A stretch of 64,000 nt of DNA from Actinophytocola xinjiangensis. Lineage in GTDB: Bacteria > Actinomycetota > Actinomycetes > Mycobacteriales > Pseudonocardiaceae. A model generated the notes under the pieces. That model saw only the letters and a list, made by a program, of their open reading frames with translations, was not told where the DNA came from and ran no database searches. Below, in pieces: positions 1 through 8,945 of this stretch (its first letter is position 1; each line of letters starts with the position of its first letter). The position numbers were made by a program, and so were the translations under genes. The stretch lies in the NCBI RefSeq assembly GCF_001921215.1, contig NZ_MSIF01000034.1, positions 1 through 64,000 on the forward strand, read 5' to 3'.

Positions 1-99
1 GCGGCGAAGAAGGAAGCACTGGAAGCGGCGGGGGTGAAGGTCGGCAAGACCCCGTCCGAGACCGCCGAACTCGCCCGTCAGCTTGTTGCCAAAGGCTGA
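1..99 (+). CDS. sucD: Succinate-CoA ligase alpha subunit, C-terminal fragment
   Basis: The window opens inside this gene; only the last 32 residues and the TGA are present. The C-terminal segment reads ALEAAGVKVGKTPSETAELA, which matches the usual end of the ADP/GDP-forming succinyl-CoA synthetase alpha subunit of the TCA cycle. The call is supported by order: in mycobacteria sucD is followed by a 34-kDa-antigen-like gene, a PerM gene, purN and purH, exactly as here. A hairpin terminator follows at 112-144. The 5' part lies outside the window, so nothing can be said about catalytic residues or start. Confidence 0.85.
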   Translation, partial: AAKKEALEAAGVKVGKTPSETAELARQLVAKG

Positions 100-111
100 G
101 TCCAGCCACGG

Positions 112-144
112 TGGGGCCGGGTGCTCGTGTAGCGTCCGGCCCCA
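112..144 (+). terminator. Hairpin terminator after sucD
   Basis: A perfect 9-bp inverted repeat (TGGGGCCGG / CCGGCCCCA) with a 15-nt loop begins 13 nt after the sucD stop. There is no U-tract, as is common for actinobacterial terminators. Confidence 0.6.
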
Positions 145-280
145 ACAGTGGTCCGATTGGGCCGGCATTCGGGGGAACCATCCCGGGCCGGACTTCGTCG
201 GAGGTCGAGGAGGGCTGGCTGTGCCGCCGGCTCGACCTTTCCGCACCAATCGCGTCAAGTGAGCTGAGGAGAGCAACGCG

Positions 281-964
281 ATGACGTTCCCAGGCGGCCA
301 ACCGGGTGGAGCCTACCCCGGTCAAGGCCCGCAGCAGCCGCTTCAAGGGCCGGGCGGCTACGGCCCCCCGGTGGGGAGCGGCCTCAAGCTCGGCTTGCCG
401 GAGATCGCGCACCTCGTCGTCGCCGGTCTCGGTGTGCTGATCCTGTTCCTGTCCTTCGCCAGCGTCTCCGACGGTTCCGGTATCTCCCTCTACGAGGCTG
501 GATTCGGCTGGGTCCCGGCGTTGCTGCTGATCGGTGGCCTGCTCAGCGCCAAGGTCATCCTGCCGGGCGAGGACAAGAAGCCCGGCATGATTCCGCCGGT
601 CATCATCGTCGCCGGCGTGTGGACCTACCTGTTCACCGTGTTCACCTCCAACGGTGACCTCGGTGCCGGCGGCATCATGGTGATGATCTTCGGGATCATC
701 CAGATGCTCGCCGCCGTCGCCGGCCTGCTGTTCGACCTCGGTGTCATCAAGCCGCCGGCGCCCAACCCGTACGGCCAGCAGCCGGGCGGCATGTACCCGC
801 CGTCGGGTGCCTTCCAGCAGCAGGCGCCCCAGCAGCCGCAGCAGCCCCAGTACGGTCAGCCGCCGGCGCAGCCGGGCCAGCAGACCACGTTCGCGCCGCA
901 GCAGGGCCAGTTCGGCCAGCAGCAGCAGCCGGGCACCCCGCCCGGGGGCTACCCACAGCAGTAG
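281..964 (+). CDS. DUF5336 (34 kDa antigen-like) membrane protein
   Basis: 227 residues with four predicted membrane segments (about residues 42-62, 75-95, 104-122 and 128-155) between a short Gly/Pro/Gln-rich N-terminus and a long Gln/Pro/Gly-rich cytoplasmic-type tail (about 160-227). This is the architecture of the mycobacterial 34 kDa antigenic protein (DUF5336). Its place between sucD and a PerM-like gene is the same as in Mycobacterium, which supports the call. The start ATG has GAGGAGAG about 8 nt upstream. Biochemical function is not established; family members have been linked to the cell envelope and growth pole. The gene is closed by a strong hairpin at 976-1010. Confidence 0.8.
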   Translation: MTFPGGQPGGAYPGQGPQQPLQGPGGYGPPVGSGLKLGLPEIAHLVVAGLGVLILFLSFASVSDGSGISLYEAGFGWVPALLLIGGLLSAKVILPGEDKKPGMIPPVIIVAGVWTYLFTVFTSNGDLGAGGIMVMIFGIIQMLAAVAGLLFDLGVIKPPAPNPYGQQPGGMYPPSGAFQQQAPQQPQQPQYGQPPAQPGQQTTFAPQQGQFGQQQQPGTPPGGYPQQ

Positions 965-975
965 GAATTCACCCG

Positions 976-1010
976 ATGGGGGTGGCACCGGACACCGGTG
1001 CCACCCCCAT
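976..1010 (+). terminator. Strong hairpin terminator
   Basis: A perfect 16-bp stem (ATGGGGGTGGCACCGG and its complement) with a 3-nt loop starts 12 nt after the DUF5336 stop and isolates it from the next gene. Confidence 0.85.
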
Positions 1011-1100
1011 TGACGTGCGGTGACTCCTCACGTCACCTGATGCGGTGACCCGGCGGCGTGGCACGGCGGACCGGTCGGGGACGGATGTGACAGTGGCCGT

Positions 1101-2558
1101 ATGGCCCCTCCCCAGCCAGCCCCGACGTCCCAGCTGACCAGGGCCAAGGCGTTCGTCCTGGCCGCCGCCGTCCCGCCGGTCGCCGGGTACGCGGTCGTCG
1201 CCGCGGTGCTGGCGTTGGTCACCGGCATCGCGCCGCACGCGACGTTCTCCGTCTCGGGCGTGCTCGCCGCGGCGCTGCCGGCCTGGCTGGCCGCCCACCA
1301 GGTCCCGGTCACCATCGCCGGGGCCGAGTTCGGCGCGCTGCCGCTGCTGGCGACGCTGCTGGTGATGCTGCTCGCCGGCCGCTGCGCCGCGCGCGCGCTC
1401 ACCCGGCTCGACTCGTGCTCGCCGGTCGACGCCGGGGTGCTGGTCGGCTCGATCGCCGCCGCGCACGGCGTGTGCGGGCTGGTCGCCGCGCTGGCCCAGA
1501 CCGGTCCGGTGGTCACCGTCGACCCGCTCGCGGCGCTGTACTACCCGGCGCTGATCGCCGCCGTGGCCGCGACCGTCGGGGTACTGCGGCGCGGCGGACT
1601 CGCCGGTGACCTGGCCGAACGCGTCGACGACGTCGCCAGGCACGGGCTGGTCGCCGGGGCCTTCTCTGTGGGGTCGCTGCTGGCCGCCGGTGCGGCCGTG
1701 CTGACCTTCGGTTTCGCCACCTCGGCCTCGACCATGCGGGAGCTGTTCGCCGGGTTCGCGCCGGGGGTCGGCGCCGGGCTCGGGATGTTGTTGCTGTGCC
1801 TGGGCTACCTGCCCAACGCGGTGGTCGCCGGGACGGCGTTCGTCGCCGGCCCTGGGTTCGCGATCGGCGACCTGGACGTGTCGCCGATGGTGTTCACCGA
1901 CGGCGGCCGGGTGCCGGGGCTGCCGCTGCTGGCGGCGCTGCCGGAGCAGCAGGCCGGCTGGTGGCCGGTGCTGTGCCTGGTGCCGGTGGGCGTCGGGATC
2001 CTGGTCGGCCGGCGGCTACGGGGGGTCGCCGAGCGGCCGCTGACCCGGCTGCGCGCGGTGGCGGTGGCCGTGGGGGTGCTGGCGGTGGTGACCGTGGTGG
2101 CGGCGGGCAGCGCCGGCGGCCGGCTCGGCGGCGGTGCCTTCGACCCGCTGACCCTGCACGCGCCGGCCGTCTCGCTGATCCTGGTCGTCGCGGTCGGTGC
2201 GCCGGCGGCGGCCGTGGCGTGGTTCGGCGTGCCGGCCCCCGGCGAGCCGGAGGAGACCACCGAGGCCTGGGACTACTGGTCCGACACCTGGTACGACGAC
2301 GGCCACGACGACGGCCCCGCCGCCGAACCCGACGACCAGACCGACGCCGAGCCGGACGACCGGGCCGGGACCGGGCCCGACGACAGGACCGACGACAAGG
2401 CCGACGACAGGGCCGGCGACAGGGCCGACGACAGGACCGGCGACAGGGCCGGCGACAGGGCCGGCGAGACCGAGAGCGCGGGCCCGGAGCCGGAGGAGGA
2501 CACCGAAGAGACCGAGCGGACCGAGCCCACCGAGCCGGCCGAGGCCGGCGGCCGGTGA
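1101..2558 (+). CDS. DUF6350 / PerM-like integral membrane protein
   Basis: 485 residues. Residues about 12-385 are a string of hydrophobic Ala/Val/Leu/Gly-rich helices (I count roughly eight to ten), as in the DUF6350 family whose mycobacterial member PerM (Rv0955) supports cell division and persistence. The position directly before purN is the same as in M. tuberculosis, which is the main support beyond topology. Residues about 395-485 form an acidic tail dominated by Asp/Arg tetrads encoded by 12-nt repeats, followed by Glu/Thr/Pro. The tail lies outside the conserved domain and is low complexity, so its length probably varies between strains. The start ATG lacks a clear Shine-Dalgarno; no better upstream start is visible. 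Confidence 0.75.
   Translation: MAPPQPAPTSQLTRAKAFVLAAAVPPVAGYAVVAAVLALVTGIAPHATFSVSGVLAAALPAWLAAHQVPVTIAGAEFGALPLLATLLVMLLAGRCAARALTRLDSCSPVDAGVLVGSIAAAHGVCGLVAALAQTGPVVTVDPLAALYYPALIAAVAATVGVLRRGGLAGDLAERVDDVARHGLVAGAFSVGSLLAAGAAVLTFGFATSASTMRELFAGFAPGVGAGLGMLLLCLGYLPNAVVAGTAFVAGPGFAIGDLDVSPMVFTDGGRVPGLPLLAALPEQQAGWWPVLCLVPVGVGILVGRRLRGVAERPLTRLRAVAVAVGVLAVVTVVAAGSAGGRLGGGAFDPLTLHAPAVSLILVVAVGAPAAAVAWFGVPAPGEPEETTEAWDYWSDTWYDDGHDDGPAAEPDDQTDAEPDDRAGTGPDDRTDDKADDRAGDRADDRTGDRAGDRAGETESAGPEPEEDTEETERTEPTEPAEAGGR
2379..2462 (+). repeat. Seven 12-nt tandem repeats in the PerM-like tail
   Basis: Seven consecutive near-identical 12-nt units (variants of GACGACAGGGCC) lie in frame and encode [28 protein letters not shown]. 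Unit number is a likely site of slippage. Confidence 0.85.
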
Positions 2559-2625
2559 GGCTGTCGCGCTCGTTAAGCTGCGGGTATGCGCGTTTCGGGA
2601 GCTTCCACTGAGTGAGTCGGTCTCG

Positions 2626-4818
2626 GTGCGGCCCGGCGTTCCCGCGCGGGTCGTCGTACTGGTCTCCGGATCGGGAACCCTGTTGCAGGCCCTGCTCGAC
2701 GCGAGCGCCGCGCCGGACTTCCCGGTCCGCGTGGTCGCCGTCGGCGCCGACCGCGCGGGGATCGAGGGACTGGCCAGGGCCGAGCGGGCCGGGGTGCCCA
2801 GCTTCGTGGTCCGGCTCAGGGACCACGGCGACCGGACGGCCTGGGACGCCGCGCTGGCCGAGGCGGTGGCCGAGCACCGGCCGGACCTGGTGGTCTCCGC
2901 CGGGTTCATGAAGATCCTCGGGCCGGCGGTGCTGGCGCGGTTCGCCGGGCGGGTGGTCAACACCCATCCCGCGCTGCTGCCGGCGTTCCCGGGGGCGCAC
3001 GCGGTCGCCGACGCGCTCGCGCACGGCGTCGCGGTCACCGGGTGCACGGTGCACCTGGTCGACGCGGGGGTGGACACCGGGCCGATCGTGGCCCAGCAGG
3101 CGGTGGCGGTGGCGCCGGCGGACGACGTCGACGCGCTGCACGAACGGATCAAGGTCGTGGAACGTCGGCTGCTGGTCGACGTGGTCGCGCGACTGGCCCG
3201 GGAGGGCTACACGATGCACGGACGAAAGGTGAGCGTCGGAGTGACTGACCAGCGGCGCCCGGTTCGCCGGGCCCTCATCGGGGTGTCGGACAAGGCCGGG
3301 CTGCTCGAGCTCGCGACGGGACTGCACGCCAACGGCGTGGAGATCGTGTCGACCGGCGGGACCGCCCGCACGATCGCCGACGCCGGGGTACCGGTGACGC
3401 CGGTCGAGCAGGTCACCGGGTTCCCCGAGTCGCTGGACGGGCGGGTCAAGACGCTGCACCCGAGGGTGCACGCCGGCCTGCTGGCCGACCTGCGCAAGCC
3501 GGCGCACGTCGAGCAGCTGGCGGGGCTGGGGATCGAGCCGTTCGACCTGCTGGTGGTGAACCTGTACCCGTTCGAGCGGACCGTGGCCTCCGGCGCGGCG
3601 CCCGAGGAGTGTGTCGAGCAGATCGACATCGGTGGGCCGGCGATGGTGCGCGCGGCGGCCAAGAACCACGCCTCGGTGGCCGTGGTGGTGGACCCGACGC
3701 GGTACGACTGGCTGCTGGAGCAGGTCCGCGACGGCGGTTTCACGCTGGCCGACCGGCGCCGGCTGGCCGTGGAGGCCTACCGGCACACGGCTTCCTACGA
3801 CATCGCGGTCGCCACCTGGATGGGTGAGACGCTGGCGCCCGAGGAGGACGGCGGGTTCCCGTCGTGGGTCGGGGCGAGCTGGCAGCGGCGGAACACGTTG
3901 CGCTACGGCGAGAACCCGCACCAGCGGGCCGCGCTCTACGTGGCCGGTGATGTCGCCGGTGGTGACCAGGGGCTGGCGACGGCGGAACAGTTGCACGGCA
4001 AGGAGATGTCGTACAACAACTACACCGACGCGGACGCCGCGGTGCGCGCGGCCTACGACCACGAGCAGCCGTGTGTGGCGATCATCAAGCACGCCAACCC
4101 GTGCGGCATCGCCGTGTCCGGTGTGGACGGTTCGATCGCGGACGCGCACCGCCGGGCGCACGCGTGCGACCCGTTGAGTGCCTTCGGCGGGGTGATCGCG
4201 GCCAACCGCGAGGTCACCGTGGACATGGCCGAGCAGGTCGCCGAGGTGTTCACCGAGGTCATCGTCGCCCCGTCCTACGCCGACGGTGCGGTGGAGGTGT
4301 TGTCCCGCAAGAAGAACGTGCGCATCCTGGTGGCCGCCCCGCCCCGGCGCGGCGGTGCGGAGCGGCGCGCGGTGTCGGGTGGGCTGCTGGTGCAGTCGAT
4401 GGACCTGATCGACGCCGCCGGCGACGACCCGGCCTCCTGGACGCTGGCGACCGGCAAGCCGGTCGACGAGGACGTGTTGGCCGACCTGGCGTTCGCCTGG
4501 CGGACCTGCCGGGCGGTCAAGTCCAACGCGATCGTGCTCGCGGCCGGCGGGGCGACGGTCGGCGTGGGCATGGGCCAGGTGAACCGGGTGGACGCGGCGC
4601 GGCTGGCGGTCGAGCGGGCGGGTGACCGGGCGGCGGGTTCGGTGGCCGCGTCGGACGCGTTCTTCCCGTTCCCGGACGGCCCCCAGTTGCTGTTCGACGC
4701 CGGGGTGCTGGCGATCGTGCAGCCGGGTGGTTCGGTGCGTGACGCGGAGGTCGTGGCCGCCGCCGAGGCGGCCGGAGCGTCGCTCTACCTGACCGGAACC
4801 CGCCACTTCGCGCACTGA
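2626..4818 (+). CDS. purN-purH: PurN-PurH continuous reading frame (GAR transformylase + AICAR transformylase/IMP cyclohydrolase)
   Basis: One uninterrupted 730-codon frame carries two purine enzymes. Residues 1-205 are a full-length PurN: SGSGTLLQ near residue 14, the [12 protein letters not shown] active-site block with Asn112 and His114, and Asp150 in VDAGVDTGP, the residues expected for formyl transfer to GAR. Residues about 213-730 are a full PurH: the MGS-like cyclohydrolase domain ([21 protein letters not shown]), then the transformylase with [15 protein letters not shown] and a C-terminal TGTRHFAH. No stop separates them; a GTG at 3241 with AAAGGTGAG upstream could also start PurH alone, but PurN itself cannot terminate before purH. 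The GTG at 2626 is the best PurN start, as no ATG lies near in frame. Purines are made in the cytoplasm; the fusion would join steps 3, 9 and 10. A lost stop through a base error remains possible. Confidence 0.85.
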   Translation: MRPGVPARVVVLVSGSGTLLQALLDASAAPDFPVRVVAVGADRAGIEGLARAERAGVPSFVVRLRDHGDRTAWDAALAEAVAEHRPDLVVSAGFMKILGPAVLARFAGRVVNTHPALLPAFPGAHAVADALAHGVAVTGCTVHLVDAGVDTGPIVAQQAVAVAPADDVDALHERIKVVERRLLVDVVARLAREGYTMHGRKVSVGVTDQRRPVRRALIGVSDKAGLLELATGLHANGVEIVSTGGTARTIADAGVPVTPVEQVTGFPESLDGRVKTLHPRVHAGLLADLRKPAHVEQLAGLGIEPFDLLVVNLYPFERTVASGAAPEECVEQIDIGGPAMVRAAAKNHASVAVVVDPTRYDWLLEQVRDGGFTLADRRRLAVEAYRHTASYDIAVATWMGETLAPEEDGGFPSWVGASWQRRNTLRYGENPHQRAALYVAGDVAGGDQGLATAEQLHGKEMSYNNYTDADAAVRAAYDHEQPCVAIIKHANPCGIAVSGVDGSIADAHRRAHACDPLSAFGGVIAANREVTVDMAEQVAEVFTEVIVAPSYADGAVEVLSRKKNVRILVAAPPRRGGAERRAVSGGLLVQSMDLIDAAGDDPASWTLATGKPVDEDVLADLAFAWRTCRAVKSNAIVLAAGGATVGVGMGQVNRVDAARLAVERAGDRAAGSVAASDAFFPFPDGPQLLFDAGVLAIVQPGGSVRDAEVVAAAEAAGASLYLTGTRHFAH

Positions 4819-4870
4819 CGTTCTTGCGCACTTCCTGACAAAACAGGTGTGCGGAACTATCACCAGCGGC

Positions 4871-4901
4871 CAAGAATTCGGGGGTTCACCCCGGGTTCTT
4901 G
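4871..4901 (+). terminator. Terminator after purH
   Basis: CAAGAATTCGGGG pairs with CCCCGGGTTCTTG to give a 13-bp stem (two G-T pairs) around a 5-nt loop, 52 nt downstream of the purH stop. Confidence 0.65.
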
Positions 4902-4936
4902 CCACCGAGAATGGCCCGAACTAACCTACTCCCCGG

Positions 4937-4958
4937 TAATAAACGCCGACGTTTAATA
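4937..4958. promoter_or_regulatory. AT-rich inverted repeat in the mce promoter region
   Basis: TAATAAACG and CGTTTAATA form 9-nt arms (one mismatch) around CCGA, 65 nt before the mceG start. This AT-rich patch in a GC-rich context is a plausible operator or promoter core for the mce operon; many actinobacterial mce operons are controlled by TetR- or FadR-type repressors, but none is encoded next to this one. The left arm, with two flanking G/C bases (GGTAATAAAC), recurs at 15357-15366 before the secreted-protein cluster. Confidence 0.4.
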
Positions 4959-5022
4959 CGAGGATGCGGGCTTTTGCCGGCCGCCTCGAACAACGCCTGC
5001 GTTGTCCCCGGCGGAGGTGTGG

Positions 5023-6006
5023 ATGGGCGTCGAGGTGGCCGTCGAGGGGCTGGGAAAGTCCTTCGGGCGCCAGCGAATCTGGCAGGACGTCACGCTGACG
5101 CTGCCGGTCGGAGAGATCAGCGTGCTGCTCGGGCCGTCCGGCACCGGGAAGTCCGTGTTCCTGAAATGTCTGGTTGGGTTGCTGAAACCCAACTCGGGGT
5201 CGATCACCATCAACGGCACCGATCTCGTCCGCTGTTCGGAGCACAAACTCTACGACATTCGGAAGCTGTTCGGCGTCCTTTTCCAGGACGGTGCGCTGTT
5301 CGGCTCCATGAACCTGTACGACAACGTCGCGTTCCCGCTGCGTGAGCACACCCGCAAGTCCGAGACCGAGATCCGGCGCATCGTCACCGAGAAGATGGAC
5401 ATGGTCGGCCTGGCCGGCGAGGGGACCAAGCTCCCCGGCGAGATCTCCGGCGGCATGCGCAAACGCGCCGGCCTGGCCCGCGCGCTGGTCCTCGACCCGG
5501 GCATCATCCTGGTCGACGAGCCCGACTCGGGCCTGGACCCGGTGCGCACCGCCTACATCTCCCAGCTGCTGGTCGACCTGAACGCGCAGATCGACGCGAC
5601 GATCCTGATCGTCACGCACAACATCAACGTCGCCAGGACCGTCCCGGACAACATCGGCATGCTGTTCCGCCGCGAGCTGGTCATGTTCGGGCCCCGCGAG
5701 GTGCTGCTGACCAGCGAGGAACCGGCCGTCAAGCAGTTCATCAACGGCAGCCGGATCGGCCCCATCGGGATGAGCGAGGAGAAGGACGAGGCCACCATGG
5801 CCGCCGAGCTCGCCGCCGGCTTCGACCTGGGCGCCGACGAGATCACCGGCGTCCCGCCCCAGCTCGAACCCACCCCCGGCCTGCCGGAACGCCAGGCGGT
5901 GCGCCGCCGCAAGGACCGGGTGATGCGGATCCTGCACACCCTGCCGCCGGCGGCCAGGACCACCATCCTGTCCAGCCTCGACCCGACGGACCGGTTCGGG
6001 CGATGA
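5023..6006 (+). CDS. mceG: Mce transporter ATPase MceG (Mkl/MlaF family)
   Basis: 327-residue ABC ATPase that powers Mce lipid/sterol import at the inner membrane. Walker A GPSGTGKS (37-44), Q-loop Q88, signature ISGGM (141-145), Walker B ILVDEPDSGLD (162-172) and the switch His in VTHN (about 199) are all present. The C-terminal 80 residues beyond the ATPase core are typical of Mkl rather than MlaF. ATG 5023 was chosen over TTG 5002 because GGAGG sits 5 nt upstream. It heads the operon and overlaps the first YrbE gene by ATGA. In mycobacteria mceG is encoded away from the mce operons; here ATPase, permeases and Mce proteins form one unit. Confidence 0.93.
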   Translation: MGVEVAVEGLGKSFGRQRIWQDVTLTLPVGEISVLLGPSGTGKSVFLKCLVGLLKPNSGSITINGTDLVRCSEHKLYDIRKLFGVLFQDGALFGSMNLYDNVAFPLREHTRKSETEIRRIVTEKMDMVGLAGEGTKLPGEISGGMRKRAGLARALVLDPGIILVDEPDSGLDPVRTAYISQLLVDLNAQIDATILIVTHNINVARTVPDNIGMLFRRELVMFGPREVLLTSEEPAVKQFINGSRIGPIGMSEEKDEATMAAELAAGFDLGADEITGVPPQLEPTPGLPERQAVRRRKDRVMRILHTLPPAARTTILSSLDPTDRFGR

Positions 6007-6830
6007 GCCAGCCACCGAACCAGCCACCGACCAGGGTCCTTCCGCCACCGGCCAGGAAGCCCTTCCCCGGGATGGCGGCGCTGCGCGAGACCGGCCGGCT
6101 CTACGCGCTGGCGCTGGAGGTCGTGCGCTGCACGTTCAAGCGCCCGTTCCAGTTCCGGGAGTTCATCGGCCAGTTCTGGTTCATCGCGAGCGTCTCGCTG
6201 CTGCCGGCCGCGCTGGTCGCGATCCCGTTCGGCGCGGTCATCGCGCTGCACCTCGGCTCGCTGACCACCCAGATCGGCGCCCAGTCGTTCACCGGCGCGG
6301 CCAGCGTCCTGGCGATCATCCAGCAGGCCAGCCCGGTGGTGACCGCGCTGCTGATCGCCGGTGCCGGCGGCTCGGCGATGTGCGCGGACCTCGGCTCGCG
6401 GACCATCCGCGAGGAGATCGACGCGATGGAGGTGCTGGGGGTCAACCCGGTGCAGCGCCTGGTCGTCCCCCGGGTGCTGGCCGCGATGGGCGTCGCCGCC
6501 TTCCTCAACGGCCTGGTGTCGGTGGTCGGCGTGCTCGGCGGCTACTTCTTCAACGTGATCATGCAGGGCGGCACGCCCGGCGCGTACCTGGCGAGCTTCT
6601 CCGCGCTCGCCCAGCTGCCGGACCTGTGGATCAGCGAGATCAAGGCGGTCATCTTCGGCTTCGTCGCCGGCGTGGTCGCCGCCTACCGGGGCCTGAACCC
6701 CGGCCGCGGCCCCAAGGGCGTCGGGGACGCGGTCAACCAGTCGGTGGTGATCACCTTCCTGCTGCTGTTCCTGCTCAACCTGATCCTCACCACCCTGTAC
6801 CTGCAGGTCGTGCCGCCGAAGGGGGCATGA
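6003..6830 (+). CDS. yrbEA: Mce operon YrbE/MlaE-family permease A
   Basis: 275 residues of the MlaE/YrbE permease family. After a Pro-rich cytoplasmic N-terminus there are five or so membrane helices; the conserved EEIDAMEVLGVNPVQRLVVP block (about residues 140-160) is the coupling element that contacts the MceG ATPase. It pairs with YrbEB to form the membrane channel of the Mce complex. Start ATG overlaps the mceG stop by 4 nt; the next gene begins 1 nt after its stop, so translation is coupled. Confidence 0.92.
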   Translation: MSQPPNQPPTRVLPPPARKPFPGMAALRETGRLYALALEVVRCTFKRPFQFREFIGQFWFIASVSLLPAALVAIPFGAVIALHLGSLTTQIGAQSFTGAASVLAIIQQASPVVTALLIAGAGGSAMCADLGSRTIREEIDAMEVLGVNPVQRLVVPRVLAAMGVAAFLNGLVSVVGVLGGYFFNVIMQGGTPGAYLASFSALAQLPDLWISEIKAVIFGFVAGVVAAYRGLNPGRGPKGVGDAVNQSVVITFLLLFLLNLILTTLYLQVVPPKGA

Positions 6831-6831
6831 C

Positions 6832-7701
6832 GTGGCGATCATCGAAAGACCGGACAAGACCCGCCCGCGCGTGCAGCAGCGGGTGATCGAGTCGGTCGAC
6901 CGGCGGTTCACCTTCCTGGACGTCCTGGGCGACCAGATCTTCTTCTTCGTCAAGGCCCTGCTGTGGATCCCGCGCGCGATCCGCCGCTACGGCCGGGAGA
7001 TCACCCGGCTGCTGGCCGAGGTCAGCTTCGGCTCCGGGGCGTTGGCGGTCATCGGCGGCACCATCGGCGTGATGGTCGGGATGACCGCGTTCACCGGCTC
7101 GGTCGTGGGCATCCAGGGGTACTCGGCGCTCAACCAGGTCGGCACGTCGGCGCTGGCGGGCTTCATCTCCGCGTACTTCAACACCCGCGAGATCGCGCCG
7201 CTGGTCGCCGGGATCGCGCTGTCGGCCACGGTCGGCTGCGGGTTCACCGCGCAGCTGGGCGCGATGCGGATCTCCGAGGAGATCGACGCGCTCGAGGTGA
7301 TGGGCGTGCCCAGCGTGCCCTACCTGGTGACCACCCGGATCATCGCCGGCTTCCTGGCGATCATCCCGCTGTACGCGATCGGCCTGCTCACCTCCTACAT
7401 CGCCTCCCGGCAGGTCACCGTCTGGTTCTTCGGACAGTCGGCCGGGACCTACGACCACTACTTCCACCTGTTCCTGCCGCCGATCGACGTCCTGTACTCC
7501 TTCGGCAAGGTGCTGGTGTTCAGCGTGGTCGTGGTGCTCACCCACTGCTACTACGGCTATCGCGCCACCGGCGGCCCGGCCGGGGTCGGGGTGGCGGTCG
7601 GCCGGTCGGTGCGCACCTCGCTGGTCGCGATCAACGTCATTGACCTGTTCCTCAGCCTGGCGATCTGGGGAGCCACGACGACGGTGCAGGTGGCCGGATG
7701 A
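6832..7701 (+). CDS. yrbEB: Mce operon YrbE/MlaE-family permease B
   Basis: 289 residues, paralog of the preceding permease. Contains the family block SEEIDALEVMGVPSVPYLV (about residues 147-165) and membrane helices before and after it, ending in a C-terminal helix. The GTG start lies 1 nt after the yrbEA stop, and the 3' end overlaps mceA by ATGA. It forms the permease heterodimer of the lipid importer with YrbEA. Confidence 0.92.
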   Translation: MAIIERPDKTRPRVQQRVIESVDRRFTFLDVLGDQIFFFVKALLWIPRAIRRYGREITRLLAEVSFGSGALAVIGGTIGVMVGMTAFTGSVVGIQGYSALNQVGTSALAGFISAYFNTREIAPLVAGIALSATVGCGFTAQLGAMRISEEIDALEVMGVPSVPYLVTTRIIAGFLAIIPLYAIGLLTSYIASRQVTVWFFGQSAGTYDHYFHLFLPPIDVLYSFGKVLVFSVVVVLTHCYYGYRATGGPAGVGVAVGRSVRTSLVAINVIDLFLSLAIWGATTTVQVAG

Positions 7702-8945
7702 TCGGATCCAAACTGCTGCGGCGCTCGGCCGGCGTGGCCTTCATCATCGTGATGGTCCTGCTGGCGACCTTCGCCGTGCAGATCTACCAGGAGAAGTACA
7801 CCGAAGTGGTGCTGGTGACGCTGCGCACCGACCGGGTCGGCAACCAGCTCAACGACTCCTCGGAGGTCAAGGCGCGGGGCGTGGTGGTCGGCAACGTGCG
7901 GTCGATCGAGCGCTCCACCGAGGGCGCCGCGTCGATCACGCTGGCGCTGGAGCCGGACAAGGTCCACCGGATCCCCCGGGACGTCACCGCGCTGCTGATC
8001 CCCAAGACCCTGTTCGGTGAGCGTTACGTGCAGCTGTCGCTGCCCGAGGGCACCGGGTTCGAGCCGATCGCGCAGGGCGACGTCATCCGCCAGGACCGCT
8101 CGGCGAACGCGATCGAGCTGGAGCGGGTGTTCGACGACCTGTTGCCGGTGCTCAAGGCCGTGCAGCCGCAGAAGCTGTCGGTGACCCTCTCGGCCATCTC
8201 CACCGCCCTGGACGGCCGGGGTGAGCGGCTGGGCGAGGCGATGGTCACCACGGCCGCCTACCTGGAGGAGTTCAACCCCAACCTGCCGACGCTGACCGAC
8301 GACCTGCGGGACCTGGCGACGGTCAGCGAGCTGTACGGGGACATCGCGCCGGACCTGCTGGACGCGCTGACCGAGTCGACGACCACGCTGAACACCGTCG
8401 CCGACAAGCGCGTCGAGCTGACCGACCTGTACGCGCAGGTCACCTCCTCGGCCCAGGACGTCACCATCTTCCTGCGCAACAACAAGGAGAACCTCATCCA
8501 ACTGGCCGCCGCCAGCCGCGCGCCGCTGGAGGTCGCGGCCCGCTACTCGCCGAGCTTCCCGTGCACCCTCAAGGCGATGACCGACCTCAAGCCGTCGATG
8601 GACCGGGTGCTGGGCAAGGGCACGAACAAGCCGGGTCTGCACATCAACGCCTCCATCACCCATGACCGGGGCGCCTACTTACCCGGTCGGGACGCGCCGG
8701 TCTACGACCAGTCCACCGGTCCGCGCTGTTATCCGAGCGGGGTGTCGCCGACCGCCGGCGTGGTCGCGGCTCCCACCGGCGGCAGCGGCCACCCGCTGCT
8801 GTCCGGCTCCGGCGGTGACCTGGGGTTGGCGAACTCGCCGCAGGAGCGGGAGCTGATCGCGACGCTGCTCGGGGACCAGACGCCGGCCTGGGGCAGTGTG
8901 CTGGTCGGCCCGCTCTACCGGGGCACGGAGGTGACGCTGCGGTGA
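7698..8945 (+). CDS. mceA: Mce family protein A
   Basis: 415 residues. An N-terminal membrane anchor (about 10-30) is followed by an MCE domain (about 38-120, with VKARGVVVGNVRSIE and FGERYVQLSLPEG) and a long helical region (about 150-300) that in Mce complexes forms the periplasmic tunnel. The C-terminal ~90 residues are Gly/Pro-rich and less conserved. First of six consecutive Mce subunits; ATGA overlap with yrbEB upstream and GTGA overlap with mceB downstream. It contains one TTA leucine codon at 8679-8681, rare in this sequence. Confidence 0.92.
   Translation: MIGSKLLRRSAGVAFIIVMVLLATFAVQIYQEKYTEVVLVTLRTDRVGNQLNDSSEVKARGVVVGNVRSIERSTEGAASITLALEPDKVHRIPRDVTALLIPKTLFGERYVQLSLPEGTGFEPIAQGDVIRQDRSANAIELERVFDDLLPVLKAVQPQKLSVTLSAISTALDGRGERLGEAMVTTAAYLEEFNPNLPTLTDDLRDLATVSELYGDIAPDLLDALTESTTTLNTVADKRVELTDLYAQVTSSAQDVTIFLRNNKENLIQLAAASRAPLEVAARYSPSFPCTLKAMTDLKPSMDRVLGKGTNKPGLHINASITHDRGAYLPGRDAPVYDQSTGPRCYPSGVSPTAGVVAAPTGGSGHPLLSGSGGDLGLANSPQERELIATLLGDQTPAWGSVLVGPLYRGTEVTLR

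Noticed and set aside
2379-2462. Possible CRISPR-like repeat arrays here and at 29719-29790
   Set aside because: The repeats are contiguous, in frame and encode low-complexity protein tails; there are no spacers and no cas genes.
1894-4905. A 1003-codon open frame on the minus strand across the PerM-like and purine genes
   Set aside because: It is antisense to well-recognised PurN and PurH domains, is Arg/Pro/His-rich without any domain, and is what high GC at third positions produces by chance.
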